Part shown: positions 15,946 through 25,930 of the stretch, in pieces
Position numbering within the stretch: position 1 is the first letter of the stretch
How the letters are laid out: every line of letters begins with the position of its first letter
Origin: Ancylobacter vacuolatus
GTDB taxonomy: Bacteria > Pseudomonadota > Alphaproteobacteria > Rhizobiales > Xanthobacteraceae
DNA: 64,000 nucleotides
Direction of reading: 5' to 3'
Assembly: GCF_030813595.1 (NCBI RefSeq)
Contig: NZ_JAUSUH010000009.1
Span: 1-64,000 of the forward strand
The notes under the pieces: model-generated
What the model saw: only the letters and a program-made list of their open reading frames with translations
The model's database searches: none
Told to the model about the DNA's origin: nothing
Program-made: the position numbers and the translations under genes

Positions 15946-18900
15946 TCAAATCCGTGCCGGGCGGCGCAGGTCCAGCGTCGCGGGGAATTCGGTGGAGGGC
16001 TCTTCCGGCGGGACGAACAGATAGCCCGGCGTGTGGCCATGATCCTGGAAGCGCGCCAGCCGCCTTGCCTGCGCCTCATAGGAATTCACCGGGAAGGTCT
16101 CGTAATTGCGCCCGCCGGGATGGGCGACATGGTAGACGCAGCCGCCCAGCGAGCGATTGGACCACAGATCGACGATGTCGAAGGTCAGCGGCGCCTGCAC
16201 CGGCAGGGTCGGGTGCAGGCCGGAGGCCGGCTGCCACGCCTTGAAGCGCACGCCGGCGACATATTCGCCGAAGCGCCCGGTGGGCATAAGCGGCAGGCGG
16301 CGGCCATTGCAGGCGATGACATGGCGGATCGGGTTGAGGCTCTCCACCCGCACCTGAAGCCGCTCCACCGAGGAATCGACGAAGCGCACCGTGCCGCCGG
16401 CCGCCCCCTCCTCGCCCAGCACATTCCACGGCTCCAGCGCCTGGCGCAGTTCCAGCGTCACCCCGCCGCGTTCGACCTGGCCGAAATAGGGGAAGCGGAA
16501 CTCGCGCTGCGCCTCGAACCACATCGGGTCGACCCGGTAGCCGGCGCGTCCCAGGTCGTGCAGCACGTCCATGAAGTCGGCCCAGACGAAATGCGGCAGC
16601 ATGAAGCGGTCGGCCAGCGCCGTGCCCCAGCGGGCGAGCGGGCCTTCCTGCGGCTCGCGCCAGAACCAGGCAATGAGCGCGCGCAACAGCAATTGCTGGG
16701 CGAGCGACATCCGCCAGTCTGGCGGCATCTCGAAGGAGCGGAATTCGACCAGGCCCAGGCGGCCGGTCGGCCCGTCCGGCGAGAACAGCTTGTCGATGCA
16801 GATCTCGGAACGGTGGGTGTTGCCAGTGACATCGGTCAGCAGGTTGCGGAACAGCCGGTCGACCAGCCAGGGCGGCGGCGCCATCCCCTTGCCGGGCGTG
16901 GGCACGCTCGCCATGGCGATTTCCAGCTCGTACAGGCTGTCATGGCGCGCCTCGTCGACGCGCGGCGCCTGGCTGGTCGGGCCGATGAACAGGCCGGAGA
17001 ACAGGTAGGACAGCGCCGGGTGGCGCTGCCAGTAGGTGATGAGGCTCTTCAAGAGGTCCGGCCGGCGCAGGAACGGGCTGTCCGCCGGCATGGCGCCGCC
17101 CACCACGACGTGGTTGCCGCCGCCGGTGCCGGTGTGGCGCCCGTCCACCATGAACTTCTCGGTGCCCAGGCGCGACAGCCGGGCTTCCTCATAGAGGTCG
17201 CGGGTGATCTCGACGCAGGTCTTCCAATTGGCGGCGGGATGGACATTGACCTCGATGACGCCCGGATCCGGCGCCACGCGGATGACATTGAGGCGCGGAT
17301 CGACCGGCGGGGTGTAGCCCTCGATATGCACCGGCAGCTTGAGTTCAGCCGCCGTCACCTCGATGGCGGCGAGCAGTTCCAGATAATCCTCCAGCCGCTC
17401 GGTCGGCGGCATGAACACGCAGAGCCGTCCGTCGCGCGGCTCGACAGTGAGCGCGGTGCGGACTGATCCCGTGCCGGTGAGCACCTGGTCGACCTGCTCC
17501 TGCGAGGGCTCCTCGCTCGCCGAGCGACGGTAGCGCTGGTGCAGCACCTCGGCATCCGGCAGTTCGCCCGATATCGTCATCGGGTCGGCGGGGTTCACAT
17601 AGGGGTAGGCGGCGGGCGGCACCCAGGGCAGGCTGGCCAGAGGCAGGCGGAAGCCGGCCGGTGAATCGCCCGGCACCAGGAACATGCGCCCGCGCCGGAA
17701 GCGCCACTTCTCGCTGACCCAGCCGCGCGAGGCGCGGGCCTGCCAGCGCTGGATCGGCAGCACATAGCCGCTCGGCGTGCCCAGCCCCCGCGCGAAGACA
17801 CGGGCGAAGCGCGCGCGCGTCTCGGCATCCTCCAGCTTGGTGTCGAACGGGTCGACATTGTCCGGCAGGTCGCCTTCCTTGAGGATCCAGTGCGCGGGGT
17901 CCTCATAGGCCGGCTCGGCATAGCCGGCGCCGACGCCGAGGCTGTCGGCCAGCGTCTCGATGAAGCTCTGCGCCTCGGTGATGGTGGAGCCGGCCTGCGT
18001 CTCGGTGGCGACGAGCGAGGGGTCGCGCCAGATCGGCTTGCCGTCCTTGCGCCAGTAGAGCGAGAAGGTCCAGCGCGGCAGGCTTTCGCCGGGATACCAC
18101 TTGCCCTGGCCGTAATGCAGCATGCCGCCGGGAGCAAAACGGGTGCGCAGCCGGCGGATCAGCTCGTCCGCCCGCGCCCGCTTGGTCGGCCCCACCGCCG
18201 ACGTGTTCCACTCGGCGCCCTGATAGTCGTCGATGGAAATGAAGGTCGGCTCGCCGCCCATGGTCAGGCGCACATCCTGCGCCGCCAGATCGGCGTCCAC
18301 CCTGTCGCCGAGCGCATCGAGGGCCGCCCAGGCCTCATCGGAAAACGGCAGGGTAACCCGCGGCTTCTCGGCGACGCGCGTCACCCGCATGTTGAACTCG
18401 AACTCGGTCTTCGTGCCCTCCTCCGCCGTGAAGCCGCCGGTGATCGGCGCCGCCGAGGACGGGTTGGGCGTGGCGCAGAGCGGCAAATGACTCTCGCCGC
18501 ACAGAAGACCCGAGGTGGGGTCGAGGCCGATCCAGCCGGCGCCGGGCAGATAGACCTCGCACCAGGCGTGAAGATCGGTGAAGTCGACCTCGGTGCCGGT
18601 CGGGCCTTCAAGCGCCTTCACATCGGGCTTGAGCTGGATGAGGTAGCCCGAGACGAAGCGGGCGGCGAGGCCGAGCCGGCGCAGCACCTGCACCAGCAGC
18701 CAGCCGGAATCGCGGCAGGAGCCGGAGGCGCGCGACAGCGTCTCGTCCGGCGTTTGCACGCCCGGCTCCAGCCGGATGAGATAGCCGACATGTTGCTGCA
18801 CCTTCTGGTTGAGCTCAACCAGATAGTCCACCGTCATCGACCCGGCGGGGGGCTGGATGCTCTGGACGAAACCGTCGAGAAGCGGCCCGCCCTCCTCCCG

Positions 18901-19257
18901 CTCCAGATAGGGGATCAGTTCCTTGGCCAGCTCCGGCGGATAGGCGAAGGGCAGCCGCTCGGCATATTCCTCGATGAAGAAGTCGAACGGGTTGTACACC
19001 GTCATGTCGGCAATGAGGTCGACCTCGACACGGAACTCGGTCGCTTTTTCCGGGAAGACGAAGCGGGCCATCCAGTTGCCGAACGGGTCCTGCTGCCAGT
19101 TCACGAAATGGTTCGAGGGCGTGACCTTGAGCGAATAGCTCTGCACCGGGGTTCGGCAATGGGGCGCCGGGCGCAGCCGGATGATCTGTGGCCCGAGAAG
19201 GACCGGGCGGTCATAGGTGTAGGCCGTGACGTGATGCAGGCTCGCGAAAATTGTCAT
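15946..19257 (-). CDS. Transglutaminase-DUF2126 (predicted amidoligase) fusion protein
   Basis: The protein has 1,103 residues. The N-terminal third is a transglutaminase with its own N-domain; the triad is Cys181 in SGSCRDSG, His230 in DLHAWCE and Asp246 in GLDPTSG. From about residue 285 to the end it matches the DUF2126 region ([36 protein letters not shown]), which has been related to the glutamine-synthetase-like amidoligases. A bond-breaking and a predicted bond-forming module are thus on one chain. The start is ATG 19257; an upstream in-frame TTG at 19266 lacks support. It is the first gene of the cluster, 151 bases upstream of the ATP-grasp/alpha-E gene. Confidence 0.88.
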   Translation of the reverse strand: MTIFASLHHVTAYTYDRPVLLGPQIIRLRPAPHCRTPVQSYSLKVTPSNHFVNWQQDPFGNWMARFVFPEKATEFRVEVDLIADMTVYNPFDFFIEEYAERLPFAYPPELAKELIPYLEREEGGPLLDGFVQSIQPPAGSMTVDYLVELNQKVQQHVGYLIRLEPGVQTPDETLSRASGSCRDSGWLLVQVLRRLGLAARFVSGYLIQLKPDVKALEGPTGTEVDFTDLHAWCEVYLPGAGWIGLDPTSGLLCGESHLPLCATPNPSSAAPITGGFTAEEGTKTEFEFNMRVTRVAEKPRVTLPFSDEAWAALDALGDRVDADLAAQDVRLTMGGEPTFISIDDYQGAEWNTSAVGPTKRARADELIRRLRTRFAPGGMLHYGQGKWYPGESLPRWTFSLYWRKDGKPIWRDPSLVATETQAGSTITEAQSFIETLADSLGVGAGYAEPAYEDPAHWILKEGDLPDNVDPFDTKLEDAETRARFARVFARGLGTPSGYVLPIQRWQARASRGWVSEKWRFRRGRMFLVPGDSPAGFRLPLASLPWVPPAAYPYVNPADPMTISGELPDAEVLHQRYRRSASEEPSQEQVDQVLTGTGSVRTALTVEPRDGRLCVFMPPTERLEDYLELLAAIEVTAAELKLPVHIEGYTPPVDPRLNVIRVAPDPGVIEVNVHPAANWKTCVEITRDLYEEARLSRLGTEKFMVDGRHTGTGGGNHVVVGGAMPADSPFLRRPDLLKSLITYWQRHPALSYLFSGLFIGPTSQAPRVDEARHDSLYELEIAMASVPTPGKGMAPPPWLVDRLFRNLLTDVTGNTHRSEICIDKLFSPDGPTGRLGLVEFRSFEMPPDWRMSLAQQLLLRALIAWFWREPQEGPLARWGTALADRFMLPHFVWADFMDVLHDLGRAGYRVDPMWFEAQREFRFPYFGQVERGGVTLELRQALEPWNVLGEEGAAGGTVRFVDSSVERLQVRVESLNPIRHVIACNGRRLPLMPTGRFGEYVAGVRFKAWQPASGLHPTLPVQAPLTFDIVDLWSNRSLGGCVYHVAHPGGRNYETFPVNSYEAQARRLARFQDHGHTPGYLFVPPEEPSTEFPATLDLRRPARI

Positions 19258-19533
19258 AGGCACCAACCGACAGACGAAGACGATGCCGCACGCGCCCGGA
19301 AGCGGCCAGCGGGGCGGAACCCGATGATGAACGCAGGAATCGTGCCGCAGGGCAATGGGGCTCCCGCCCTAGGCTGCGAGGAGCGGGCGGCCCGGTGCCG
19401 CCTAGCCGGGCGCCACCGGCCTGCCGCGAATTGAGGCGCCAGGGATGTCAAATCGCGAGGCGAAGCGAGGCGAAGCGAGGCGAAGCGAGGCGAGGCGAGG
19501 CGCATCGCGCGCGGGCCGCATGCCCGCGCCGGC
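19258..19533. other. Intergenic region with short tandem repeat
   Basis: This 276-base gap lies between the DUF2126 gene and the 3' end of the RND pump gene. It must hold the promoter of the three-gene cluster. Apart from the tandem repeat at 19456-19502, no terminator or gene could be supported. Confidence 0.4.
19456..19502 (+). repeat. Tandem 10-bp repeat (GCGAGGCGAA)
   Basis: About three and a half copies of a GCGAGGCGAA unit are followed by degenerate 5-bp GCGAG units. The array is purine-rich on the plus strand. It lies just beyond the 3' end of the RND pump gene and is not part of a credible coding frame. Confidence 0.85.
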
Positions 19534-22500
19534 TCACGCCGAATGGACGGTACCCTCGCCCGAGGCCGGCGGCACCGTGCCGGCTGGCGCGGTTCCTGCT
19601 GGCGTCTTGCCGCGCACCCGCCATTCCTCGAAGCGCTGCAGCACCGTGTAGAAGGACGGCACGAACAGCACGGCGAGGCAGGTGGAGGCGAGCATGCCGG
19701 AGAACACCGCGATGCCGATCGACTTACGCGAAGCGGCGCCCGCGCCGGTGGCCAGCACCAGCGGCAGCACGCCAAGGATGAAGGCGAAGGAGGTCATCAG
19801 GATCGGCCGGAATCGCAGCCGCGCGGCCTCGGTCGCCGCCTCCACGATCTCCATCCCCTCCGCCCGTTTCTCGCGCGCGAACTCCACGATCAGAATCGCG
19901 TTTTTGGCCGAGAGCGCGATCAGCAGGATCAGCCCGATCTGGGTGTACAGATTGTTCGACACCCCCAGCCCGGTCAGCGCCGCCACAGTGCCCAGCAGCG
20001 CCAGAGGCACCGCGAGCAGCACGGAGAACGGCAGCACCCAGCTTTCATACTGGCCGGCGAGGACGAAATAGACCAGCAGGATGGCGAGGCCGAAGACGAA
20101 GTACACCTCGTTGCCGACCACCTCCTCCTGATAGGACATGGCGGTCCAATCGAAGCCCATGCCGGCCGGCATGGTCCGGTCGGCGACCTGGTCCATGATG
20201 TCCAGCGCCTGCCCGGAGGAGAAGCCCGGGGCCGGCCCGCCCTGGATGGTGGTGGCGGGATAGAGATTGTACAGCGTGATCAGCGGCGGGCCGAAGGCGG
20301 GCTCCACCTGCGCCAGCGTGCCGAGCGGCACCATCACGCCTTCCGGTGTGCGGATTTTCAGGTTGAGGATTTCCTCCGGCGTGCGGCGGAAATCGGGCTC
20401 GGACTGGATATAGGCCTGGAAGGTCTGGCCGAACTCGTTGAACTGGGTGACGTAGCTCGAACCGACATAGCCCTGCACGGTCGAGAACACCTGGCCCACC
20501 GTCACGCCCAGCGTCTCGGCCTTGATGCGGTTGATCTTGAGCAGCAGCTGGGGAACGTTGGCGCGGAACGAGGTGGACAGGCGCTGCAGCGCCGACTGGG
20601 TCGAGGCATTGGCGAGGATCTGCTGCGTCACCGCCTGCAGCTCGGCGAAATCGAAGCTGCCGTCCTTCTGCTGCAGCATCATGGTGAAGCCGGAAGCGTT
20701 GCCCACGCCCTGAATCGCCGGCGGCACCAGCACGAAGGTGAAGGCGTCGTCGACCTGCTGCAGCTCCTTGTTCAGGGTGTCATAGATGTCGCGCAGCCCC
20801 TGCCCGGCCTTGTCGCGCTCGTCCCAGGGGTTGAGCATGACATAGGCGACGCCGCCATTGGGCAGTGTGGCGTTGTTGTCGAGCACCGAGACGCCGGAAA
20901 TGGCGATGACATCCTTCACGCCGGGCGTCTTGCCGGCGATGGCGGAGATCTGGTCCATCACTGCGGTGGTGCGCTGCAGCGAGGCCGCGTCCGGCAGCTG
21001 GGCGCCGATCAGCACATAGCCCTGGTCCTCGGTCGGCAGGAAGCCGGTCGGCACCCGCGTGATGCCCCAGATGGCGAGGCCGATCAGCACCAGGCCGACA
21101 GTGACCACGATCCCGCTCGCCTTGACCATGTGGTGGATCAGGCCGGCATACCAGTGCTCGGCCTTGTTGTAGACCTTGTTGAAGCCCCGGTAGAAGAAAT
21201 TGCGCTGGTCTTCGGGCACCGGCTTGCGCAGCCACAGCGCGCACTGGGTCGGCTTCAGCGTCAGCGCGTTGATCGCCGAGATGAAGGCGGTGGCGGCGAT
21301 GACGAGGGCGAACTGCTTGTACATCTGGCCGGTGAGACCGGGCATGAACGCGGCCGGCAGGAACACCGCCATCAGCACCAGCGTGATGCCGATGATCGGC
21401 CCGAGCAGTTCATCCATCGCCTTTTCGGCGGCCTCGCGGCCGGGCAGGCCCTTCTCGATATGGCGCGCCACGCCTTCGACGATGACGATGGCGTCGTCGA
21501 CCACGATGCCGATGGCTAGCACGATGGCGAACAGGGTGGAAAGGTTGACCGTGAAGCCCATCGCCGCCATCGCGGCGAAAGTGCCGATGATCGTCACCGG
21601 CACGGTGGTCGCCGGCACCAGCATTGCCCGCCAATCCTGCAGGAAGACCAGGATGACGATCAGAACCAGGATGCCCGCCTCGAACAGGGTCTTGTAGACC
21701 TCGGTGATCGAGGCGTTGACGAACACGGTGGTGTCGAACGGCACCGCATAGGCGAGGCCCGGCGGGAAGCTCTTGGCGAGCGTCTCCATCTTGGCCTTCA
21801 CCTCGGTCGCCACCTGCAGCGAATTCGCCTCCGGCAGCTGGTAGATGCCGAGCGCCGCCGCCGGCTTGTCGTTGAAGGTGAAGATCTGGCTGTAGGTCTG
21901 GGCGCCGATCTCGACCCGTGCCACGTCGCGCAGGCGGGTGATGCGCCCGCCATCGGCGTTCGACACCTTGACGATGATGTTCTCATAATCGGCGACGTTG
22001 TTGAGGCGGCCGTCCATCGACAGGGTGAACTGAAAATTCTGGCCCTTCGGCACGGGCGGCATGCCGACCACGCCGGAGGCCACTTCCTGGCTCTGCTGCT
22101 GGATGGCGTTGACCACATCCTGCGGGGTCAGCTGGCGGGCCTGCAATTCGTCGGGATTGAGCCAGACGCGCATTGCATACTGGCCGGCGCCGAACACGGC
22201 GACATTGCCGACACCGTCGAGGCGGGCGATCTCGTTCTGCAGATTGATGACGCCGTAATTGGCCAGGAACAGGCTGTCATAGGTTCCATCAGGCGAATAG
22301 AGCGTGACGAATTGCAGGATCGCGGTCGACTTGATCTGCGTCGTCACGCCCTGAACCTGCACCGCCTGCGGCAGCGAGGCGAGCGCGATGGCGACACGGT
22401 TCTGCACCAGCACCTGAGCCATGTTGGGGTCGGTGCCGATGGCGAAGGTCACGGTCAGCGTATAGGTGCCGTCGCTGGCGCTGGTGGACTGCATATACAG

Positions 22501-22728
22501 CATGTCCTCGACGCCGTTCACCTGCTGCTCGATCGGCAGCGCGACGGTGTCGACCAGCGTGCGGGCGCTGGCGCCGGGATAGAGCGTCGTCACCTGGATG
22601 GTCGGCGGCACGACGTTGGGATATTGCGCCACCGGCAGCGAATAGAGCGCGACAGCGCCGATCAGCACGAAGACCAGCGCGAGAACGTTGGCGAGGACCG
22701 GCCGTTCGATGAAGAAGCGGGAGATCAT
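19534..22728 (-). CDS. RND-family efflux pump, inner-membrane transporter
   Basis: The 1,064-residue protein matches the AcrB/MexB hydrophobe-amphiphile efflux family in length and motifs. It begins MISRFFIERPVLANVLA, has the porter-domain phrase YPNVVPPTIQVTTLYPGAS, and carries the transmembrane proton-relay motif AIGIVVDDAIVIVEG near residue 405, with two adjacent aspartates. The start is ATG 22728 with GAAGG about nine bases upstream. The adaptor gene lies directly upstream. No outer-membrane channel gene is present beside the pair, so a TolC-type protein encoded elsewhere must be assumed. Confidence 0.95.
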   Translation of the reverse strand: MISRFFIERPVLANVLALVFVLIGAVALYSLPVAQYPNVVPPTIQVTTLYPGASARTLVDTVALPIEQQVNGVEDMLYMQSTSASDGTYTLTVTFAIGTDPNMAQVLVQNRVAIALASLPQAVQVQGVTTQIKSTAILQFVTLYSPDGTYDSLFLANYGVINLQNEIARLDGVGNVAVFGAGQYAMRVWLNPDELQARQLTPQDVVNAIQQQSQEVASGVVGMPPVPKGQNFQFTLSMDGRLNNVADYENIIVKVSNADGGRITRLRDVARVEIGAQTYSQIFTFNDKPAAALGIYQLPEANSLQVATEVKAKMETLAKSFPPGLAYAVPFDTTVFVNASITEVYKTLFEAGILVLIVILVFLQDWRAMLVPATTVPVTIIGTFAAMAAMGFTVNLSTLFAIVLAIGIVVDDAIVIVEGVARHIEKGLPGREAAEKAMDELLGPIIGITLVLMAVFLPAAFMPGLTGQMYKQFALVIAATAFISAINALTLKPTQCALWLRKPVPEDQRNFFYRGFNKVYNKAEHWYAGLIHHMVKASGIVVTVGLVLIGLAIWGITRVPTGFLPTEDQGYVLIGAQLPDAASLQRTTAVMDQISAIAGKTPGVKDVIAISGVSVLDNNATLPNGGVAYVMLNPWDERDKAGQGLRDIYDTLNKELQQVDDAFTFVLVPPAIQGVGNASGFTMMLQQKDGSFDFAELQAVTQQILANASTQSALQRLSTSFRANVPQLLLKINRIKAETLGVTVGQVFSTVQGYVGSSYVTQFNEFGQTFQAYIQSEPDFRRTPEEILNLKIRTPEGVMVPLGTLAQVEPAFGPPLITLYNLYPATTIQGGPAPGFSSGQALDIMDQVADRTMPAGMGFDWTAMSYQEEVVGNEVYFVFGLAILLVYFVLAGQYESWVLPFSVLLAVPLALLGTVAALTGLGVSNNLYTQIGLILLIALSAKNAILIVEFAREKRAEGMEIVEAATEAARLRFRPILMTSFAFILGVLPLVLATGAGAASRKSIGIAVFSGMLASTCLAVLFVPSFYTVLQRFEEWRVRGKTPAGTAPAGTVPPASGEGTVHSA

Positions 22729-22820
22729 GTGACGGGCCTTCGGTTCAAGCGGGCCGGAGCGAAAGTCGCGGGGTCGTGGCTGGCGTTCGGTACGTCGTTG
22801 TTCGGCGCGCGGCGGCCATG

Positions 22821-22841
22821 CCGCCGGCAGTCAGCCGGCGG
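22821..22841. terminator. Intercistronic stem-loop between adaptor and RND pump genes
   Basis: A perfect 8-bp inverted repeat (CCGCCGGC / GCCGGCGG, loop AGTCA) lies directly after the adaptor stop codon and about 90 bases before the pump start. There is no T-run, so it is more likely an mRNA-stabilising or attenuating hairpin than a full terminator. Confidence 0.5.
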
Positions 22842-24098
22842 TCAGTTCGCCGGCTTGGCCGGGGCCGCGGCCTCGGCCTTGGAGGTGTCGGTCTTGGAGG
22901 CGTCGGTCTTGGCAGCGTCGGGCGTCGCCGCCGCGGCGCCATCCGCCTTGCCTTCGACCGGCGCAACCTTCGAGCCCGGCGTCGCCCGCTGGATGCCGCC
23001 CACCACCACGCGATCGCCGGCCGCAAGGCCGGATTCGATCACCCGGTAGTCGCCGATCTGCTGGCCGACGGTGACGATCTTCTGCTCGACCACGTCGTCC
23101 TTGTTCACCACCAGCACATATTTGCCCTGCTGCGCGGTGCCGATTGCCGTATCGGCGACGAGGAAGGCATTGGGAATCTGCTTGGCGGGAATGCGCACGC
23201 GCACGAAAAAGCCGGGCAGCAGCTGCAGCGTCGGGTTGTCGAACACGCCGCGCACGAGGAGCGTGCCAGTGGCGGGATCCACTTCCGGCGAGACATAGTC
23301 GAGCCGACCCTTGTGCGGGTACTCGTCGCCCTCGTCCTGCAGGCCGAGATCGATCTCGATCTGCTTCACATCCTCGATGGTCCGGCCCTGTGCCGCCAGC
23401 GCCTGCTTGATACGCAGGACCTGGTTCTCGCCGATGTTGAAATAGGCGTAGATCGGGTTCATCTGCACGATGGTGGCGAGCTTGGTAGGCTGGGTGTGGC
23501 CGACCAACTGGCCGACATCGGCGAGGTGGCGGGTGACGATGCCGTCAAACGGCGCCAGCACCGTGGTGTAGCCCAGATTGATGGTGGCGATCTCGATATT
23601 GGCCTTGGCCGCGTCCACCGAGGCAGCGGCCTCGTCCCTCGCCGCGCGCGCCTTGTCAACGGTCGCCTGCGAGGAGAAGTCCTGCTGGCCGAGCGTGGCC
23701 TGGCGCTGATATTCGGCCTGGTTGTTGGTGAGCTGGGCCTCGGCCGAGGCGAGCTGCGCCTTCGCCTGGTCGAGATCGGCCTCATAGGTGTTCTGCTGGA
23801 TGAGGAAGAGGCGGTCGCCCTTCTTCATCACCGCACCGTCCTTGTAGTCGATCGACATCAGGAAGCCTTCGACACGGGCGACCAGATCGACCGTGTTGAT
23901 GGAAGCCGTGTTGCCGGTGAATTCGAGATACTGCGTCACCGCCTGCTGGACGGGCGCGGCCACCGTGACCTGCGGCGGCGGGGGCGGGACGTATTTGTTC
24001 TCTTCCGAGCACGCCGCCAGCAGCACGGACATCATCCCGACGCCGAGCCATCCGGCTCCCGCACGCCGCCGACCGGCCTTACTCACGCTCGGACCCAT
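22842..24098 (-). CDS. RND efflux periplasmic adaptor lipoprotein
   Basis: The 418-residue protein is a MexA/AcrA-type membrane fusion protein. It has a lipoprotein signal with lipobox VLLAAC (Cys30), then barrel-sandwich and alpha-hairpin regions (AKAQLASAEAQLTNNQAEY, followed by TTVLAPFDGIVTRH), and a C-terminal low-complexity Ala/Thr/Lys tail. The start chosen is ATG 24098, preceded by GGGAGAG. In-frame starts further upstream, at 24119 and beyond, would push the lipobox too far inside. It joins the inner-membrane pump to an outer-membrane channel. Substrates cannot be predicted from sequence. Confidence 0.92.
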   Translation of the reverse strand: MGPSVSKAGRRRAGAGWLGVGMMSVLLAACSEENKYVPPPPPQVTVAAPVQQAVTQYLEFTGNTASINTVDLVARVEGFLMSIDYKDGAVMKKGDRLFLIQQNTYEADLDQAKAQLASAEAQLTNNQAEYQRQATLGQQDFSSQATVDKARAARDEAAASVDAAKANIEIATINLGYTTVLAPFDGIVTRHLADVGQLVGHTQPTKLATIVQMNPIYAYFNIGENQVLRIKQALAAQGRTIEDVKQIEIDLGLQDEGDEYPHKGRLDYVSPEVDPATGTLLVRGVFDNPTLQLLPGFFVRVRIPAKQIPNAFLVADTAIGTAQQGKYVLVVNKDDVVEQKIVTVGQQIGDYRVIESGLAAGDRVVVGGIQRATPGSKVAPVEGKADGAAAATPDAAKTDASKTDTSKAEAAAPAKPAN

Positions 24099-24567
24099 TC
24101 CACTCTCCCGTGGCGCCATTTCCGCCAACGGACTATACCGCCGACCGCCCCCTTGTCTAGTTGCGCCTACTTTCGCGTATTCAATAAAAAGAAATGCTCC
24201 AGAAATAGAAAATCGAGAAACATACATCCGTCATCTTGCACATCAGGCCACGCGAGAGCACGGCGAATCCCCTTCAGGTGGTCTATTTTTCCGCCGGAAA
24301 CGGTCGCTATAGTTCGCCTCACCCGTGTTGAGCGTGGCATCGAGGCACCTTTTGGATGCCCGTAGACGCGACCAGCTGCCGCCACACCGGAAGATCTTGC
24401 GCCTGGGCGCCATCTGTCGGCCCTGGCGCCGCGGCGGGGCCGGAGGTCGACCTTGCGGGAGCCGGGGGTGGCTCGACTTTTACCGCGCATCGACTAGGCT
24501 GCGACGGCGCGGCGAGCTTGCAGCCCGAGTTCCGGTCCGGACGCCGCGCCGGACCGCGAGGCCCTCC
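24099..24567. promoter_or_regulatory. Divergent intergenic region between RND operon and small exported protein gene
   Basis: About 470 bases contain an AT-rich stretch at 24165-24235 that contrasts with the GC-rich surroundings and likely carries the promoter of the minus-strand RND operon. No regulator gene such as tetR adjoins it, and no convincing inverted repeat was found. Confidence 0.4.
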
Positions 24568-24966
24568 ATGTCGCACACGTTCTTTCGTCGCCGCGCTCTC
24601 CTGGCCGCCCTGTCGCTCGCAGCCCTGCCCGCGGCGGCGCTTCTGCTGCCGGGGGCCGCGCCGGCCGCCCTGGCGCAGGCGGGCGACGCCCGCTTCGCCG
24701 GCCTGTCCCTCACCCAGGGCGACCTGTTCACCAATGACGTGGGAACGGTGATGGGGGTGACGGTCGCCAACAACACCGCCGCCACGGTCGGCTCGGTTGC
24801 GGTCGAGTGCAGCTTTACTGCCAAGGGCAAGCCAGCGGGCTCGGCGGGCACCACGATCTACAACATCGTCGCCGGCGCGACCGGCCAGGACCGGGTGAAC
24901 CTGATGGGCCCAAAGGCCGACGCCGCCAGCTGCGCCATCACCGCGATCGGGCCGCCGCTGAACTGA
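24568..24966 (+). CDS. Small exported protein of unknown function
   Basis: The 132-residue protein starts MSHTFFRRRALLAAL, with a clear Sec signal peptide ending in ALAQA|GD near residue 37. The mature part is about 95 residues, beta-rich, with two Cys (in VECSF and ASCAI) placed as in a disulfide-bonded small Ig-like domain. The segment GVTVANNTAATVGSVAVECSF resembles the FxLYD-type domain, but I cannot assign a family firmly. The start follows the signal peptide; in-frame codons upstream to 24325 look non-coding. It is monocistronic and divergent from the RND operon. Confidence 0.7.
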   Translation: MSHTFFRRRALLAALSLAALPAAALLLPGAAPAALAQAGDARFAGLSLTQGDLFTNDVGTVMGVTVANNTAATVGSVAVECSFTAKGKPAGSAGTTIYNIVAGATGQDRVNLMGPKADAASCAITAIGPPLN

Positions 24967-25224
24967 ACCGGGTAAACCGTCCGCGCCCCGCGCCCGGAAT
25001 GCCGACGGCGCCCCGCGCCGACCCGCCGGACGCGGGAAAGATGCCGGCAAGCCGGGCCGTCCGATGGCCCGGGACCGCGCTTTTCAACAGCCTGGCACGA
25101 TTGACGTCGCGTCCGGGTGCGTGGCGCTTGCCAGAGTGGCGCGCTTCGCTATATTCCGCGCCTCTTCGATGCGTCGTGGGCTAGCCCTGCCGCAATCGAA
25201 GGCATCCGGCCCCGGGCCGGCGAC
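24967..25224. other. Intergenic region before tRNA-Ser
   Basis: I see no gene, terminator or strong promoter in these 258 bases. The tRNA promoter is presumably in the last 60 bases. Confidence 0.4.
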
Positions 25225-25314
25225 GGAGGGGTGGCCGAGTGGTTGAAGGCGCACGCCTGGAAAGTGTGTATACGGGAAACCGTATCGCGGGTTCGAATCC
25301 CGCTCCCTCCGCCA
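25225..25314 (+). tRNA. tRNA-Ser (anticodon GGA)
   Basis: A complete class II cloverleaf of 90 nucleotides. The acceptor stem GGAGGGG pairs with TCCCTCC (one G-U), the discriminator is G and the CCA is encoded. The D arm is TGGCCGAGTGGTTGAAGGC, the anticodon loop CTGGAAA contains GGA, the long variable arm is typical of serine tRNAs, and the T loop TTCGAAT sits between GCGGG and CCCGC. Confidence 0.97.
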
Positions 25315-25444
25315 CTGCTCAGAAATTCGCGCAAATGCGATGCGGTCAACTGAACCCCTCGCACCGGGACCATTCTAGCCCTCGCCATCCGCACCCCCCA
25401 GCCCAGGCCGAGGCCAAAGCGGCTGCATGTTCCATCTGGCAGCT

Positions 25445-25870
25445 TCAGTCATAGAGGTCACCTTTCAGGTATCGCAGTCCGGTGTCGACAATGACTGTGA
25501 CCACATTCTTCCCGGGGCCAATGCGGCGGGCATCTGCCTGGCTGCCAATACGTTTGCGCCGGAGGTCGCGCCACCGAAAATGCCTTCATGCCGCGCCATA
25601 GTGCGCGCACTTTAGTAAGCGGCTGCGTCAGTCACCTGGATGACCTCATCGATCAGGTCGCGCCGCAGGATTTTGGGCGTGAAGGACAGCCCGATGCCTT
25701 CCAATTTGCGAGACCCTCCCGTGAACCCGCCGGAAATGTTGCGGACCCTGATCAGGTTCAACTGCGACGATGTGGGTGCCGGGATTCCGTTCCTTCAGGA
25801 ATTCGGCATTCCCGGAAATGCATCCCCCTGCGCCATTCAACCAGCAATTCTAACAGTTGCGTCAGGCCGC
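25445..25870 (-). pseudogene. Cysteine synthase (PLP-dependent) remnant, frameshifted
   Basis: Minus-strand fragments match the C-terminal half of a CysK/CysM-type enzyme in order: ISGNAEFLKERNPGTHIVAVEP, then after a frame change RNISGGF and KLEGIGLSFTPKILRRDLIDEV, then an in-frame TAA followed by ARHEGIFGGATSGANVLAAR. After another frame change it ends ARRIGPGKNVVTVIVDTGLRY with a TGA stop at 25445-25447. The PLP-lysine half is missing. At least two frameshifts and one internal stop show that it is dead. It lies immediately downstream of the tRNA gene. Confidence 0.85.
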
Positions 25871-25930
25871 GACGTTGATGCCGCATTGCGCTGCCACCGA
25901 AGAGCGCTGCGAGCTTCCGCCGAAGTGAGG

